Assembly: GCF_014839805.1 (NCBI RefSeq)
Contig: NC_051138.1
Location: forward strand, 12,894,983-12,958,982
Length of the DNA stretch: 64,000 bases
Origin: Manduca sexta
Taxonomy: Eukaryota; Arthropoda; Insecta; Lepidoptera; Sphingidae
Direction of reading: 5' to 3'
Both the position numbers and the translations under genes were made by a program. Within the stretch, counting starts at the first letter, position 1; the number at the start of each line of letters is the position of its first letter. The notes beneath the pieces were generated by a model. The model was not told the origin of the DNA, did no database searches, and was given only the letters and a program-made list of their open reading frames with translations. Positions 24,499 to 36,126 of this stretch are shown one piece after another.

Positions 24499-26059
24499 TA
24501 TTATGTAAGAAAGGTTTTGCATTTTTTCAACATTTCTTTAAATAACCTTTCAGGTGTTCTTACTGACATTTAATATGTGACAGCACACATAGGACTCCGA
24601 GAAATAAAAGCATCAGCAAAGATCTCTCGCTGTACACCCATTAACATTTATATTTTGATCATTAACAGTAGAATAATTTAAAGGTATTATAAGTAAAGCA
24701 AGCATTTAAACATTATGTATTAAAGAAGAGCGATATGCAAGTAACAGAATGATATGTGGTAGCTAAGATGTATTGATGTTAATTATATTACATTTGTCGT
24801 TTATGTTTTAAATTAATAGAAAAAAACGTTTAAAAAAACAAGCTTTTATTTAAATGCTCCAAAAATAATACAATGTTAACCTTTAATTGAATCAAACTTT
24901 GAAATAAAACTATTTGTCGGATTTCATCGTGGTTTTTAATAATATTATTTTCTCCCGACGTTTCGAAGACTTGCAGCTATCATGAGCACTGGGGAATTGA
25001 GGTGTTGGTCGTCCGAAAAGATAACTCAATGTGTAAACGAAAATTTACAAAAATATATTTATTTGATTTAGTTACCAAACTTGTACCTGTCATTTCAATT
25101 CAAGTACGCTACCATCGGAAAATTATGGCGGTAAATATAAACAAAACTAACTTTGCAACACAAAATGATCAAAGCAAAACCTTTTCCAAATCCACAAATA
25201 GACACATAATCAGATCTAATAAAAGAATCTATACAATCAGCCATTAACATAATCGAGATAAGGTCAGCCCACGCTGCACGGACTCTTACATGCAAACGTC
25301 ACAATTAGATACTCCGTCGCCTTCTGGCCCAAGCCTGGCCACATCATAAACACAGATTGCCGCTCGTTTGGAAGTTATGTTCAGTTAGCACGCCATCTCG
25401 TAGCATTATGCGACGGCAATAAATTCACTTCTTCGCACCCCGATAGTGCTTGCAAATCGAACATCGATGATTTATGAACAATTATCGATTAATTCAAGCA
25501 GCGATCGTAATTTTAATCGATATTACGAGACGCGCAAATCAGAGGTAACGTGTCAGTTAATTAACACTTGTGTTTAATGGTATGACATAGTATTTTGTGT
25601 TATGTATAATAGGGAATTATTATTTGTAATTAAATATTAAATAAGTTTGTTATTATGTCAACTTCTCAGGTAATAAAAAATTATGCTCTTCGATTTGAAA
25701 CAATCAGAAGAATAGCGTTTATATAAAAAAAAAATCATCGTATACATTTCTACGCAAATATAGCTACAAATATAAGGCAGACAGCCTACAATATTATTTA
25801 ATTCAAATCATTTTTTCCCGATCAATAATAGTACCATCAAACTTAAAATAAAATAATCAATGTTCATTGCAGTTAGAAGTTGTAATTTCAAGGGGCTATT
25901 TTTAAAAAGGGCTTACAAGTACATAACTTAATTTGAAATAATAATTATCTTTACGTACGTCATGTTCGATATAAACAGAAATAAATTAATTGCAAACCGT
26001 CCCTACAATGAACCTGTTATTAAATAAGTGACCTTATTTCATAAATAAAATAACCTAAA
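24499..26059. other. intergenic AT-rich DNA
   Basis: No gene or recognised repeat. The open frame at 25002-25247 has no domain. Confidence 0.5.
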
Positions 26060-26547
26060 TCTATATATATAAAAATGAATTGCTGTTCGTTAGTCTCGCT
26101 AAAACTCGAGAACGGCTGAACGGATTTATCTTATCTTGGTCTTGAATTATTCGTGGAGGTCTAGGGAAGGTTTAAAAGGTGAGAAAAATTCGAATAATTG
26201 CCGGGAAAATCATCAAAACAGCATTTTTCTATTTCCCATACAAACGTTTTCTAACTAATACGTAGAGTCAATTTGAGCTTTATTGCTATTGTATAAAGTT
26301 CACTGTTGTCTAAGCAATGTAGGTGTGTTCCTAACATCAAAGCAGTGTGCTTTGGAGCACAGAATATAATAATGTAATGTCGCGTTCTGAAACTCAACAA
26401 AAGTGATATCGCGGACCCGACTAAATTGAACAGTCACAAAATTTAATATATCATTAGTTATTTGGTTAGCTTCACGATATTATTTCTTTTGTTTTACTTT
26501 AAAATGCATGTTTTCGTTATGGACAATTTTTGAGCTACTTTTGCATA
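26060..26547 (+). mobile_element. Helitron-like element, 5' part
   Basis: It begins TCTATATATATAAAAATGAA preceded by A, and continues with 'cgagaacggctgaacggatt', a phrase common at the left ends of moth and butterfly Helitron-like elements. No CTAG 3' end was found before the next element starts at 26548, so it appears truncated there. It has no coding capacity. Confidence 0.55.
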
Positions 26548-27045
26548 TCTATACTTATAATAAATCTGTAGAGAGGTCAATTCTGTACATGAAATATATT
26601 TCCAAAATAACTGGGGGTGATTAGGGATCGATACTGATGCCAAAAATGCAATTAGTAAAATTTTTGTCTGTCTGTCTGTATAACCGTTATAGAAACAAAA
26701 ACTACTCGACGGATTTTAACTTAACTTGATACAATTATTTTTCATACTCCTGAGCTGGTTATAGTATACTTTTCATCACGCTACAATTAATAGGAGCATA
26801 GCAGTGATGGAAAATGTTGGGAAAACGGGAGAAGTTACTCCATTTTTAAGCTTCCGTCATTTCGTGTGCAACCTTAATGGTTAAAAGTTCCTTCGATTTC
26901 ACCAGGATCCCATCATCAGACCCTGACCGGACAATCGGACCACCTGCATACCACCATAAATTAAAAAAACATCCCGACAAATTGAGCACCTTCTCCATTT
27001 TTGAAACCCGAAATCCACGCGGGCGAAGCTGCGGGCGGAAGCTAG
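26548..27045 (+). mobile_element. Helitron-like element, short copy
   Basis: It starts TCTATACTTATAATAAATC after an A and ends with a GCGG-GCGAAG-CTGC hairpin followed by AAGCTAG before T. That is Helitron-style: TC start, CTAG end, no target duplication. It is 498 bp, non-coding, with three TCTG units at 26666-26678. The same element at 35088-35976 has the same ends but extra internal sequence and an expanded TCTG tract. Confidence 0.75.
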
Positions 27046-27510
27046 TTTAGAATAAAAATGTAAAGTCTAGGTTTAGTAGAGTTGTTATCTTCCTATGTAG
27101 GATCAATCTAATGTAGTTGAAGTTTGTTGTTGGCGTTTAGTATTTCGTATAGCAAGGATCATAAACAAAGAGTATTTCTAGGTTACAAACCTACAAGAAA
27201 GCCACAGCTATGGGCCACACTTTCGCTTACTCTTTTTACAGAATGGTCCATATTGTTACGGTATTCGTCAATCTATTCCGTCACCTGCATGGATACATAC
27301 AAATGACACCAAATTGTTTTGGAAATGTTCGACTATTAGTGTAACAGTAACCCGATTCCGCGCGGCTTCCTTTAATATAGATCTTATGTAGAATCTAATT
27401 ATCATTAGAGCGATTTGCAAACATTTATGCATATTAGTACCTATATGTTGAAAAGTGATATTTCTCTTTCGGAAAATATCACCTTTCGCCACTGCGACCG
27501 ACTAATATTA

Positions 27511-27846
27511 GTCCATTGAAAAGTTACATTTGGGGTTGCGTTTTTTAAAGGACGCAATTTTATTTTTTTGAAGTGTAGGGGGGGTCAGTGTAAAGCTAAA
27601 ACCAAGTTTGTGGGGTCGCCACCCTTGTCCCACGGCCGCCATCTTGGAAATAGGGGTTGAAATGGTTTTTACGATGTATCACTTAAACTATTTATCTGAC
27701 AAAAAAAAAATATTTATTTTTTGTTGCAAATTAAATTCTCTACAACTTTGGTCCAGTAACTACACCCCCCTACACTTCAAAAAAATAAAATTGCGTCCTC
27801 TAAAAACCGCAAGGTAAGGCCTAAAAAATGTAACATTTCAATGGAC
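27511..27846. mobile_element. MITE with long inverted repeats, TA target
   Basis: The left end GTCCATTGAAAAGTTACATT is mirrored at the right end, AATGTAACATTTCAATGGAC. Further inverted sequence includes 'gaagtgtagggggg' and 'cccccctacacttc'. TA dinucleotides flank both ends (27509-27510 and 27847-27848), as in Tc1/mariner-type insertions. It is 336 bp and non-coding. Confidence 0.8.
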
Positions 27847-27927
27847 TATATGTACTTTGTATTGACATTTATAATGTATTTATAATATAGCGCTTTAAAC
27901 ATCACTCCTGTCACAAATAACAGTAGA

Positions 27928-28040
27928 CCATCAAACAGGCCGGCATAACTGCATAGACTGACGAGGGATTATAATCATCTCTCATCAGTTAACACTATCC
28001 CCTCTGCTTACCATCAGTGCAGTGGGGATAATATGCCTTG
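27928..28040 (+). repeat. interspersed repeat D, fragment
   Basis: It holds 'aacaggccggcataactgca', 'atcatctctcatcagtt' and 'cttaccatcagtgcagtggg', matching the middle and 3' part of repeat D. Confidence 0.6.
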
Positions 28041-28536
28041 ACCGAATGATAAAAAAAATTGACAATGAGTTTTTCTACTACGAAATAGCAAATTCATACA
28101 ATCTCAAAATTCAAGTGGAAGTAGAAGAACGTCATCTATAAACATCCCAAGTGTCAGAGGGATAGTATTTGCTCAAATTTGGTTTTGTATTGAATCTCAA
28201 CCAAACTTTATATGCTCGAGGATTGAACTGAGTAGACCACAGTTCATAGTTCAAATACACTTACACTACGTCATGAAGCGATAGTAGTATAATATTATTC
28301 ACAAAAGATAAGGGGGTTCTACTCCATATACGGCGGTATATCCGTCTTTTTGCAATTACGGGCGTTCTAAACGAAGGACAGCTTATCGGCCGTATAGGTA
28401 AATAGGAGATTTTTTGACTCTCTTATCCACATGGCTATCGAAGCTGTACTTCGAATAGAACACTCGTAATGGGGAATCGTCCTATCCTTGATTATTTATA
28501 AGAAAAAGAAGTACTCCTTGAAAGAAAACCTTTACT
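28041..28536. other. intergenic, nothing recognised
   Basis: No gene, RNA or repeat was recognised. Confidence 0.5.
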
Positions 28537-28790
28537 TGAAAGAAAAATGTAAAAATAATTAATAATCATGGATATTTCGGCCTTTAAAATTTAATATGAC
28601 GAAATTTTAAAGGCAGAAATATCCATGATTATTAATATTTTACATTTTTCTTTCAACTGCGAGAACTAATCACTAACTAGACGTGAATTTAAATTCTTTA
28701 CTTGCCAATACTTGTTTAGTTACCCAGATTAAAGCCGAAACAAAATGTATGAAAATGGACCTTGAGCTACCACCTTAACTAAAATAAATT
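28537..28790. mobile_element. foldback MITE, partial copy with hairpin
   Basis: 28537-28655 is a long hairpin: TGAAAGAAAAATGTAAAA at the left and its complement at the right, with the two 'catggatatttc' blocks near the centre. The following stretch to about 28790 equals one arm of the element at 34189-34471, with 'cttgtttagttacccagatt' and 'aatggacctt'. It lies about 70 bp beyond the stop codon of the minus-strand Gr gene. Confidence 0.75.
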
Positions 28791-28860
28791 TCTTATTACA
28801 TGACAAGACAGAAACACAACTAGTACAAACAGATATTTAGAATCAATATTTCTTAGAAAT

Positions 28861-31515
28861 TTAGAATCTGGCGTGTGCAAACTGAAGCACAGCAATCACC
28901 TGCATAATACAGAAACTAAAAAAACGTAAAATTAATGAAGCGTCCATAGGAAAAGCACGCAGCAAAGTGATTTTAAAAGGACAGTTATTGATATATGTCA
29001 GAGCATCATGGAGTTTTATTTTATATTTATTATCTGAAAAGAAAAAAATCTTGTTAATAATGAATAAATTATTTTATTAATACTTTATAAAGGTTTTCTC
29101 ACAGTCATCTGCGTTAAAATCTCTGGCTGGCGTTAAAGTGAAAAGAAAGCACTTATTTTGTCATAAGTAAAAGTAGCCCCTATAACCAAACAACTAATTC
29201 CGGTGTTTGCAAAGAAAATTGTAATTAAAAACAGTATAGTGTTCCTTAGTAACAAATTAATAACGATTGCGCAGTGCCTTAAACGTTAAAATCTTTTATC
29301 TGACTAATTCTTTAATATGACTTTTTCCAATAAATTGATATTTATGTTACAGTTTGACAATTATATATTCTATATTCACCCGGATAGCGACCACCGTAAA
29401 CAGGATGTTCCCGCTATAGTAGCCCACATAAGTGTGTCGGGTTCTGGGATCAGCCTGTATATTGCGTTCCAACAGGCCGGCATAGTTGTGTCGACTGTCG
29501 AAAAGTTATCATCTCTCGTCTTTCGAAATTATACTGGACCCAAATACACTTACCATCAGGTGCAGTGGAGCCACTTGGCGGTGCCCGTATAACAAAAAAA
29601 GTAATATTTTATGTATACCTTTACAAACAAGAAGTTGTTTCGCTATGAGCAATTTTATAGCATCTACTTCATAGGTAACCCACTCTGCTAATATAGCGGG
29701 GAAGAACGGGAGAGAGAATCCAATAATAAACTCCGATTGAAGAATAAGAAACTGAAACCAAATTAATTGGAGATTATATTAAAATGTTTGTATGACTCAG
29801 ATTGTAACAATTAAACATCTGATTACAATGAAAAGTAGCTAATGCGGTGTCCAGACATCGTAACCACAAAGCCGAGCCGAACTGATAGACGACTAGACGG
29901 GCATAACTGACGTAACGTATCACAAACTCGAACGATTTAAGTTAGTCATACTCTAAACTATCAGAAGTTAACAAATTAGAACTAAAATAACCATTAGTCC
30001 CATAATGTCATAAGAGTACTCTATCGCCATATCGCACAAATTCCAGACTCCAGGCTGAAACTGAATGAAAGCCCATTTTAACTTTAACCTATCAACGTTC
30101 AGAGCTATGTCGGTCACCTGATTCTCTTTCGGGTTACTTCATTCCGAATTTTGTCCTTCTGAGAGAATCTGAGTATAGCTCTCTCCCTACCACGTTGAGC
30201 GACTTTAAGCTTATAGATTAACCTCACAGTTAGCGTCTATGTCTCTGCTCAGTGCGTCATTACGGAGAGGACGCACGGGTTGAACACTTTCGTCTTTAGG
30301 CTCTGTGGTATATCAGACGAAGATATGTGTACAACTTCCTAAATACTGCCCAGCCTGCCTGCATTATATTAAATAATCAATGTATTTATATAAACAAAAA
30401 ATATCCACAAATATTTTTAAAATCTTTACACATAACGTAAAATAACTAGCATTCAATGTTTTGTCTTAAAACTCACTTCATTAATGGTTTTCAATGCTAG
30501 TGATCCATAAAATAAAGTCAATATTTTTACAAAAACACAAATGATGCTGTATATCATCTGAAAAAAAAAACAGTAAGTTAAGTAGTTTGAAAAATATATT
30601 ATAATATATTGGTAATATTGCTCAACAAAAAAAAAATACCATAACAGAATCTTGAATTGTGAAACAGTACGATACACTGCACTCGGCACATATACTTCAC
30701 TTACATCGACGGTTGAAAGGCTAATTGACTTAAGCAACATTTTTTTCGAAAAAATTTGACTAGGTTTATAAAACATAAAAAAGGTGATTTTAAATATATA
30801 TGAAACTTAGTGTCGCAAAATAAATTTAACTTACCGTTATTTTAACATATACATTTAATGTATTATTGGTAATGCAGTGTAAACGTTGATACGACTCCAG
30901 ACAGCGTCTTATGCGTTGGTATTTGATCTGAACTTGGTCTTCATTGATTAATATAGGTATTTTTAAATCCTGTTCCAATTCTCTTCTCAGATAATGCATT
31001 CGGCGCCAGAGGAGCTCAAAAATCATTATTCTCACGATACAGTTGGCGTCGAGCGTCAATGTCATCGCATCCCACGCAATTTCTGAGAGTAAAGTCGCCC
31101 GAATGTTACCTCTACGGATGAACCAATATGAGATAAATGATATAATCTTTCTTACTATCATCAGGAAAACAACTATAGAAGTTATTAGTAATTTGTCGAT
31201 AAATCTCGGCTCGTGATGATTTTCAAAAATCAAATTAATAACTAATCGAAATTTTGAAAAATATGATTCCCCCGTGTATAGAGAAATCAAAAGATTTATG
31301 ATATTATCAAATTTGATACCATATGAAAATATAAAGAAAGGGTCAAAAAAAATTCTGACGGAACTTAATTGTTGACTTATAATAACGAACATAACACAAT
31401 AACATTTTGCTAATAAACATAAATATTTGTTAGCACTGAAATTGTAGTAAAGGCCACAAAGCAATCGAAATTTCATTATAACATCTATATTCAGGCTATA
31501 TTTTAAGGCTTTCAT
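28861..31515 (-). CDS. gustatory receptor (Gr), divergent paralog
   Basis: Four exons on the minus strand: 31515-30835 (681 nt), 30557-30477 (81), 29751-29619 (133) and 29033-28861 (173). All join in frame with GT-AG sites and phases 0, 0, 1, giving 355 residues. Exon 1 opens MKALKYSLNIDVIMKF and aligns with the tandem Grs (YYNFSANKY against YYNFTKNKF; RIMIFELL is shared). Exon 3 ends IKLLIAKQLLVCK against MKLLMVKELLTIK. Exon 4 has exactly the same length as in the other four and reads DNKY...FKITLLRAF...MQVIAVLQF, a variant of the C-terminal Gr motif TYhhhhhQF that keeps Q and F. About seven hydrophobic segments are expected. Insect Grs form ligand-gated cation channels in taste-neuron membranes. 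It is diverged but open, so probably functional. It lies head to head with Gr copy 1, about 5.9 kb away. The ligand is unknown. Confidence 0.88.
29377..29590 (+). repeat. interspersed repeat D in Gr intron 3
   Basis: A full-looking copy of repeat D, antisense inside intron 3 (29034-29618) of the minus-strand Gr. It carries 'ggatagcgaccaccgtaaac', 'caacaggccggcatagttgt' and 'cttaccatcaggtgcagtgg'. It ends 28 bp before the exon 3 donor. Confidence 0.7.
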
Positions 31516-32049
31516 TTTTTTCTTTTCTCAATGATCCCTGTTCTAGGCCGGTAAGGTGAATTACAATTCCAATATTATACTCCTCAAACTTCAACAGCAG
31601 TTAAATATTTTGTTGCTTAATTTATTGAAAAATTAATTTTAAAATAGAATATTACTTTATTCATTACACCATGAAATTATTATGTATGTAATATAGTTAT
31701 ATGGTTTTAATTGTTACATATCAATTATACTTTATTAATTAACTGAATGACGTTGAATATATTGCATTACTCGCAGTTGGTCGCAGCTTTGCCTACGTGA
31801 AAACGCTTACCAGTTACAAAAATCATAAAATACTGAAGGTATGACGATGCCATCGGGCCTGTACCACGCGAGCCTCATCTATTTGAACATGATATTTTTT
31901 CAGCGAATTGCAGGGATGAAAAGACTACAAGCGAATCCAGGAAAGGTTCTTCGTGCCAAATTTTATCCAAATTTGTTCAATAGTTTTTGCATTATTTTTA
32001 ACAAACACAAAAACATCCATCATTTTTACAAACTTTCGTATTTGATTCC
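31516..32049. other. upstream region of minus-strand Gr
   Basis: AT-rich. It should hold the promoter of the minus-strand Gr. The conserved block found upstream of the tandem Grs was not recognised here. Confidence 0.4.
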
Positions 32050-32420
32050 TTCCTACCTGAATTGCGGCCATGGCGGCCAATCTCAACAGAGATCAGCCAG
32101 GTAAGCAGAAGATGTTGCATTGCATAAGTGTGTCTGTATTACACAGGTGCACTCTCTGTTCCTTTACTCTCATAGTCCAGATTCCAGTGAGACATCAATC
32201 TGACATTACCGGAAAGAGATCAGGCGCAGGACCAAGGGCTATACGTGCTTTTTGCGATACGGGGGTATCACACCGCCATCTTCCTAACTCTAAGCTAAGT
32301 CTGAGTAATTTTTAAGATGGAAAAACCCAGTTACAATTATTTTTGACCCGAGCTGGAGTACGAACTCTTACTGTGGAAACGTTACAACTACGCCATCAAA
32401 GCAGGCAAAATAATGGTCAA
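32050..32420 (-). mobile_element. SINE family C, longest copy
   Basis: On the minus strand it starts with a tRNA-like head (gctttgatggcgtagttgta near 32400) with a B-box-like gagttcgtactcc. Body markers on the plus strand are 'ggccatggcggccaatctc', 'ttcctttactctcatagtc' and 'aaagagatcaggcgcagga'. It is the same family as 3195-3530. Confidence 0.7.
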
Positions 32421-32467
32421 GTAACATAAAGCGACCCGAAATCGTGAATGAATGGACAAACTCAGTC

Positions 32468-32578
32468 GAACCTAATTATTTTTTGGCCCGGACCCGGGAT
32501 TCCAACCCAGGACCTTAGCGCGATAGTTTTACTAGTACCGTGTACAACGTATTACAACTACCTAACAGAGGCAGTCTT
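32468..32578 (-). mobile_element. SINE family A, head fragment
   Basis: The plus strand reads ggcccggacccgggattcca and then, about 65 bp on, 'aacagaggcagtc': the complement of the SINE A head and B box. The body is missing. Confidence 0.6.
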
Positions 32579-32844
32579 ACGCATTTATAATATTAGTAAG
32601 AAGCAAGATGGTTACAACATTGGGTTTTATTTGAAGAGGTAACTTTTAATAAGACATATCCTAATGTATGTAGGCTGAATGATTCGCCTTCCTTGGTGTA
32701 CGGGGGGTATAAAAATTAAGCAAGCGCAAGATGGCGCTCTCTTCTAAAAAAAACGATGTAAGAAAAGGTGTTGAGCAATATATAATTAGTTTTTAAGCAG
32801 TAAAGGTGTTTTGTATAAATTCTGATCCCCGATCCTACATGTAT

Positions 32845-32960
32845 GCGGGCTGATCCCGCAACGGGACATACTAACCTGAGCCACTATGATCGGTTTTAAC
32901 ACCTTACGTAAGGTGGTCGCTAGCCAGGCGGATATAAAATATATCCTACCGCAACAAAGA
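32845..32960 (-). repeat. interspersed repeat D, fragment
   Basis: On the minus strand it holds 'aaggtgttaaaaccg' and 'ctagcgaccacctta', matching the 5' part of repeat D. The AT-rich end 'gatataaaatatatcc' is shared with 39230-39245. Confidence 0.55.
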
Positions 32961-33390
32961 TAGATAGATATAGATTCGACGGTGGATTTTCGAGCAAAGG
33001 ACGACTACTAGTAATTATAAATGTCCATTTCATGTAAGCCAGTCCCTCGCAACTACCAGAGAAATGCGAAATGTATAGAAATAGTGAGACCTTTAGACCA
33101 ACATAACAAACTAAAAAATAGCTGCCAATATAACAAACCTAACAATGAAAGATTAAACTCGTATTTCGTTATTGACATTTGTCAACTTTAACGAACTTGG
33201 CAAAATTTTATCTTGCTATTTCATAAATTTATCTAATATTTGTTTGTTGTTGGAATTTCTTTGAGATTTTAGCATATACGTAAGAGTGGATAGTTATTTT
33301 GAGTTGTTTTCACATTATTTATGATTACAGTGTGGTTTTTGTTGGATACCTACTTACCTTCCTACTTGTATGTTTTGAGGCCTTGGAAAA
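32961..33390. other. intergenic, nothing recognised
   Basis: No gene, RNA or known repeat was recognised. Confidence 0.45.
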
Positions 33391-33657
33391 CTAACCCCCT
33401 TATTCATAAACGTTTTTTATCTAAGGACGGAGTAAAGCTGTGATAACAAGTCTGTTTTTCAGTGCCCAACGGCACTAAGAAACAGACATAGGGCCTTGTG
33501 ATTGGCTAATATTGTTGTATCTCAATATTAGCCAATCACAACGGCCCTATGTCTACGCACTGCGAGGGCTGTCATGCCGTCAGCACTGAGAAACAGACTT
33601 GTTATCACAGCTTTACTCCGTCCTTAGATAAAAAACGTGTATGAATACGGGGGTAAG
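33391..33657. mobile_element. foldback MITE, copy 2 (best preserved)
   Basis: A 267-bp near-perfect palindrome. The left arm starts CTAACCCCCTTATTCATAAA and the right arm ends ATGAATACGGGGGTAAG. The inner arms carry 'gtgattggctaatatt' and its complement around 33500-33540. It ends about 10 bp before the first recognisable THAP exon and may have replaced sequence upstream of it. Confidence 0.85.
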
Positions 33658-33954
33658 ATTTTAAAAATGAGTCCCAAATCTCGATTCTATGTTATACTTT
33701 TCGAGATCGGAAGAATCAAAAGTGGATTTTTTAGAAGTTTTCCATCAGACGAGAAACGGTAAGTGAACTCCTAATGTACCTATTACACTATACAACAACT
33801 TGAAAGGAATCTTTTATAATTCAAATTAACGTGTTAATATTTTAGTTTAATTTTTAAAGCTTTATATAAATATATATTTGCCATGAATTAGTATATAATT
33901 ATGTACCTATATCTAATTACTTCAAGACAAAAAGATTTTGTTATTGCTGTGAAT

Positions 33955-34140
33955 GATGAGACGAGCTTATCGTTCGCCTGGTCGTAAGCGATACGACCGC
34001 CCATAAACAGTAGAAACACTATCCAACACCTTGAAATACAGTGCATTGTTTGGTATTCCACTGCGCTCGCCATCCTGAGACGTGAGATGTTAAGTCTCAT
34101 TATGTCCAGTAGTACCATTTTTACCATTAAACAGCAATCC
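33955..34140 (-). repeat. interspersed repeat E
   Basis: It shares 'cgcccataaacagtagaaac' and 'ttggtattccactgcgc' with 21740-21960 on the same strand. On the minus strand it reads as the common start '...gttgga-gtgtttctactg'. It is inserted in the THAP remnant intron. Class unknown. Confidence 0.6.
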
Positions 34141-34188
34141 ACTACAAGTATTTATATTATAACCATCTTACCACAAAATTAACCCTCT

Positions 34189-34471
34189 TTAAGGTTATAG
34201 CTTAAGGTCCATTTTCATACATTTTGTTTCACCTTTAATCTGGGTAACTAAACAAGTATTGACAAGTAAAGAATTTAAATTCACGTCTAGTTAGTGATTA
34301 GTTCTCGCAGTTGAAAGAAAAACGTAAAAATAATTAATATGCATGGATATTTCGGCCTTTAAAATTTAATATGACGAAATTTAAATTCTTTACTTGCCAA
34401 TACTTGTTTAGTTACCCAGATTAAAGGTGAAACAAAATATATGAAAAATGGACCTTAAGCTATAACCTTAA
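34189..34471. mobile_element. MITE with 95-bp inverted repeats, TTAA-flanked
   Basis: The left end TTAAGGTTATAGCTTAAGG mirrors the right end CCTTAAGCTATAACCTTAA. The arms run inwards about 95 bp with few mismatches. A TTAA at each end fits a TTAA-targeting (piggyBac-like) origin, although the terminal bases are not the usual CCCT. Part of the same element is at 28537-28790. Confidence 0.8.
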
Positions 34472-34790
34472 TTTAAATTGTAATCATCTCTCGCTATATT
34501 TTTGGAAAAATTCTCTGATTGCCTGACATATCTCAATTATTTACAAGGACTTAGCAAAAATATCATTAATTTTAATGATACTAGTGAGAAAAAATTTAGA
34601 TGTCGAGAATGGGTCAAGGTTTGTGGCACAGAAGTTTTGGTTTTCTTTTCCCACTGAGAACCTGAGTACAAGTTGTGTCTGCGCAGACCACTTCGAGAAA
34701 AACACTTCGATCGGAAAGGGAATCGTCTTAAAAAGACAGCTGTCCCGTCCCTACTTTAAAATTGTGCTTCCCTATGCTTACTAAGATTTG

Positions 34791-35087
34791 ATAATTTTGG
34801 TTGCTTTACCAATTTGTAGTTGTCATTATAATGTAAAAATCCTTGGGGTGGCACCACGCAATTCTGGGTTAATCACGGACGACAATATGTATACGCGTAT
34901 GGAATAAATTATAACTTAGTAATAATTCTGGACTACGATTTGTTTTTATTCATTCATAATGAAAATTAATTACATTTATTAGTAAGGATTTTTTTCAGAG
35001 CAAGACTGAGCTTACATTTTAAAATGGACCAACTGTCGGATCTGAACTCGCTGCACCAAAAGATAAATTGTGTTTTATTCATCTTCT
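34791..35087. other. intergenic, nothing recognised
   Basis: No gene was recognised. Confidence 0.45.
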
Positions 35088-35234
35088 TCTATACTTATAA
35101 TAAATCTGTAGAGAGGTCAATTCTGTACATGAAATATATTTCCAAAATAACTATCAGGGGGTGATTAGGGATCGATACTGATGCCAAAAATGCAATTAGT
35201 AAAATTTTTGTCTGTCTGTCTGTCTGTCTGTCTT

Positions 35235-35285
<51 letters not shown>

Positions 35286-35976
35286 GTCTGTCTGTATAAC
35301 CGTTATAGAAACAAAAACTACTCGACGGATTTTAACGAAACTTGGTACAATTATTTGTCATACTCCTGTGCTGGTTATAGTATACTTTTCATCACGCTAC
35401 AATTAATAGGAGCAGAGCAGTGAAGGGAAATGTTGGGAAAACGGGAGAAGTTACTCCATTTTTTGAGCTTCCGTCGCGTGTGCAACCTTAATGGTTAAAG
35501 CTACGTAGAAATCATGTATGACGGAAATATTCTCCTTAAAATTATGTAAAAAATATCCCACTACAGCATATGTGTATCTTTTATGGTTGACTCACAATAA
35601 CACGTGTAACTCCCGATAGCTTAGCAGTTCGAAGCTTTCTCATTATATTTGACTACTCTTACGTTTATAACACTCTCAGTCATCCCTAATTATAAAAGTT
35701 AACATTATTAAACATTCCTTAAAAAAGATTCATAGAAATCGGTACAGAAACACCAAAGTTATACATGAAATACGCTAATAATAAGCCATCACGCGTGAAT
35801 ACTGAATCATGCTATAAGCTTCCTTCGATTTGACCAGGATCCCATCGTCAGACCCTGACAGGACAATCGGACCACCTGCATACCACCATACTTAAAAAAA
35901 CATCCCGACAAATTGAGCACCTCCTCCATTTTTAAAGTCCGAACTTCACGCGGACGAAGCTGCGAGCGGAAGCTAG
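35088..35976 (+). mobile_element. Helitron-like element with expanded TCTG tract
   Basis: The same element as 26548-27045, starting TCTATACTTATAATAAATC and ending in a hairpin with GAAGCTAG. A tetranucleotide tract, (TCTG)n, at about 35208-35296 holds some 20 units against three in the other copy. About 300 bp at 35505-35815 is absent from the shorter copy. The open frame through the tract, with repeated SVCL, is an artefact of the microsatellite. Confidence 0.75.
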
Positions 35977-36009
35977 TTTATAATAAAATATGAATATCCT
36001 TTTTCAGAT

Positions 36010-36126
36010 TAAACAAACGTACTCGTTCGAGAGGAAAAAAGATATTGTTGATGCCAAAGACTTTTATGATATTTATCACAGCCAGAAAAAAGTTTTACAA
36101 AGTGAACTTTATCTAAAGTCGCCTTA
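36010..36126 (+). other. possible orphan exon
   Basis: After an acceptor-like 'ctttttcag' an open stretch reads IKQTYSFERKKDIVDAKDFY and on for 39 codons to a TAA. Its composition is protein-like and it lies downstream of the THAP remnant, so it may be a 3' exon of that gene. No domain was recognised. Confidence 0.25.

Larger units (their letters stand above)
33667..34790 (+). pseudogene. THAP-domain gene remnant, second copy
   Basis: Exon 1 (33667-33758) ends SGFFRSFPSDEKR and is followed by a good donor, GGTAAGTG. The spliced codon continues in phase at 34585 as EKKFRCREWVKVCGTEV, matching the Trp region of a THAP domain. STSCVCADHFEKN (the CxxHF zinc ligands) and GNRLKKTAVPS (the AVPS box that ends THAP domains) follow, but in different frames, so exon 2 carries at least two frameshifts. 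The N-terminal C-x4-C pair is not visible. The intron contains a repeat (33955-34140) and a TTAA-flanked MITE (34189-34471). A possible further exon lies at 36010-36126. It is clearly a decayed copy; parentage (host gene or P-like transposon) is unknown. Confidence 0.6.

Noticed and set aside
35181..35423. Open frame with repeated SVCL units
   Set aside because: It is the translation of the TCTG microsatellite inside a Helitron-like element.
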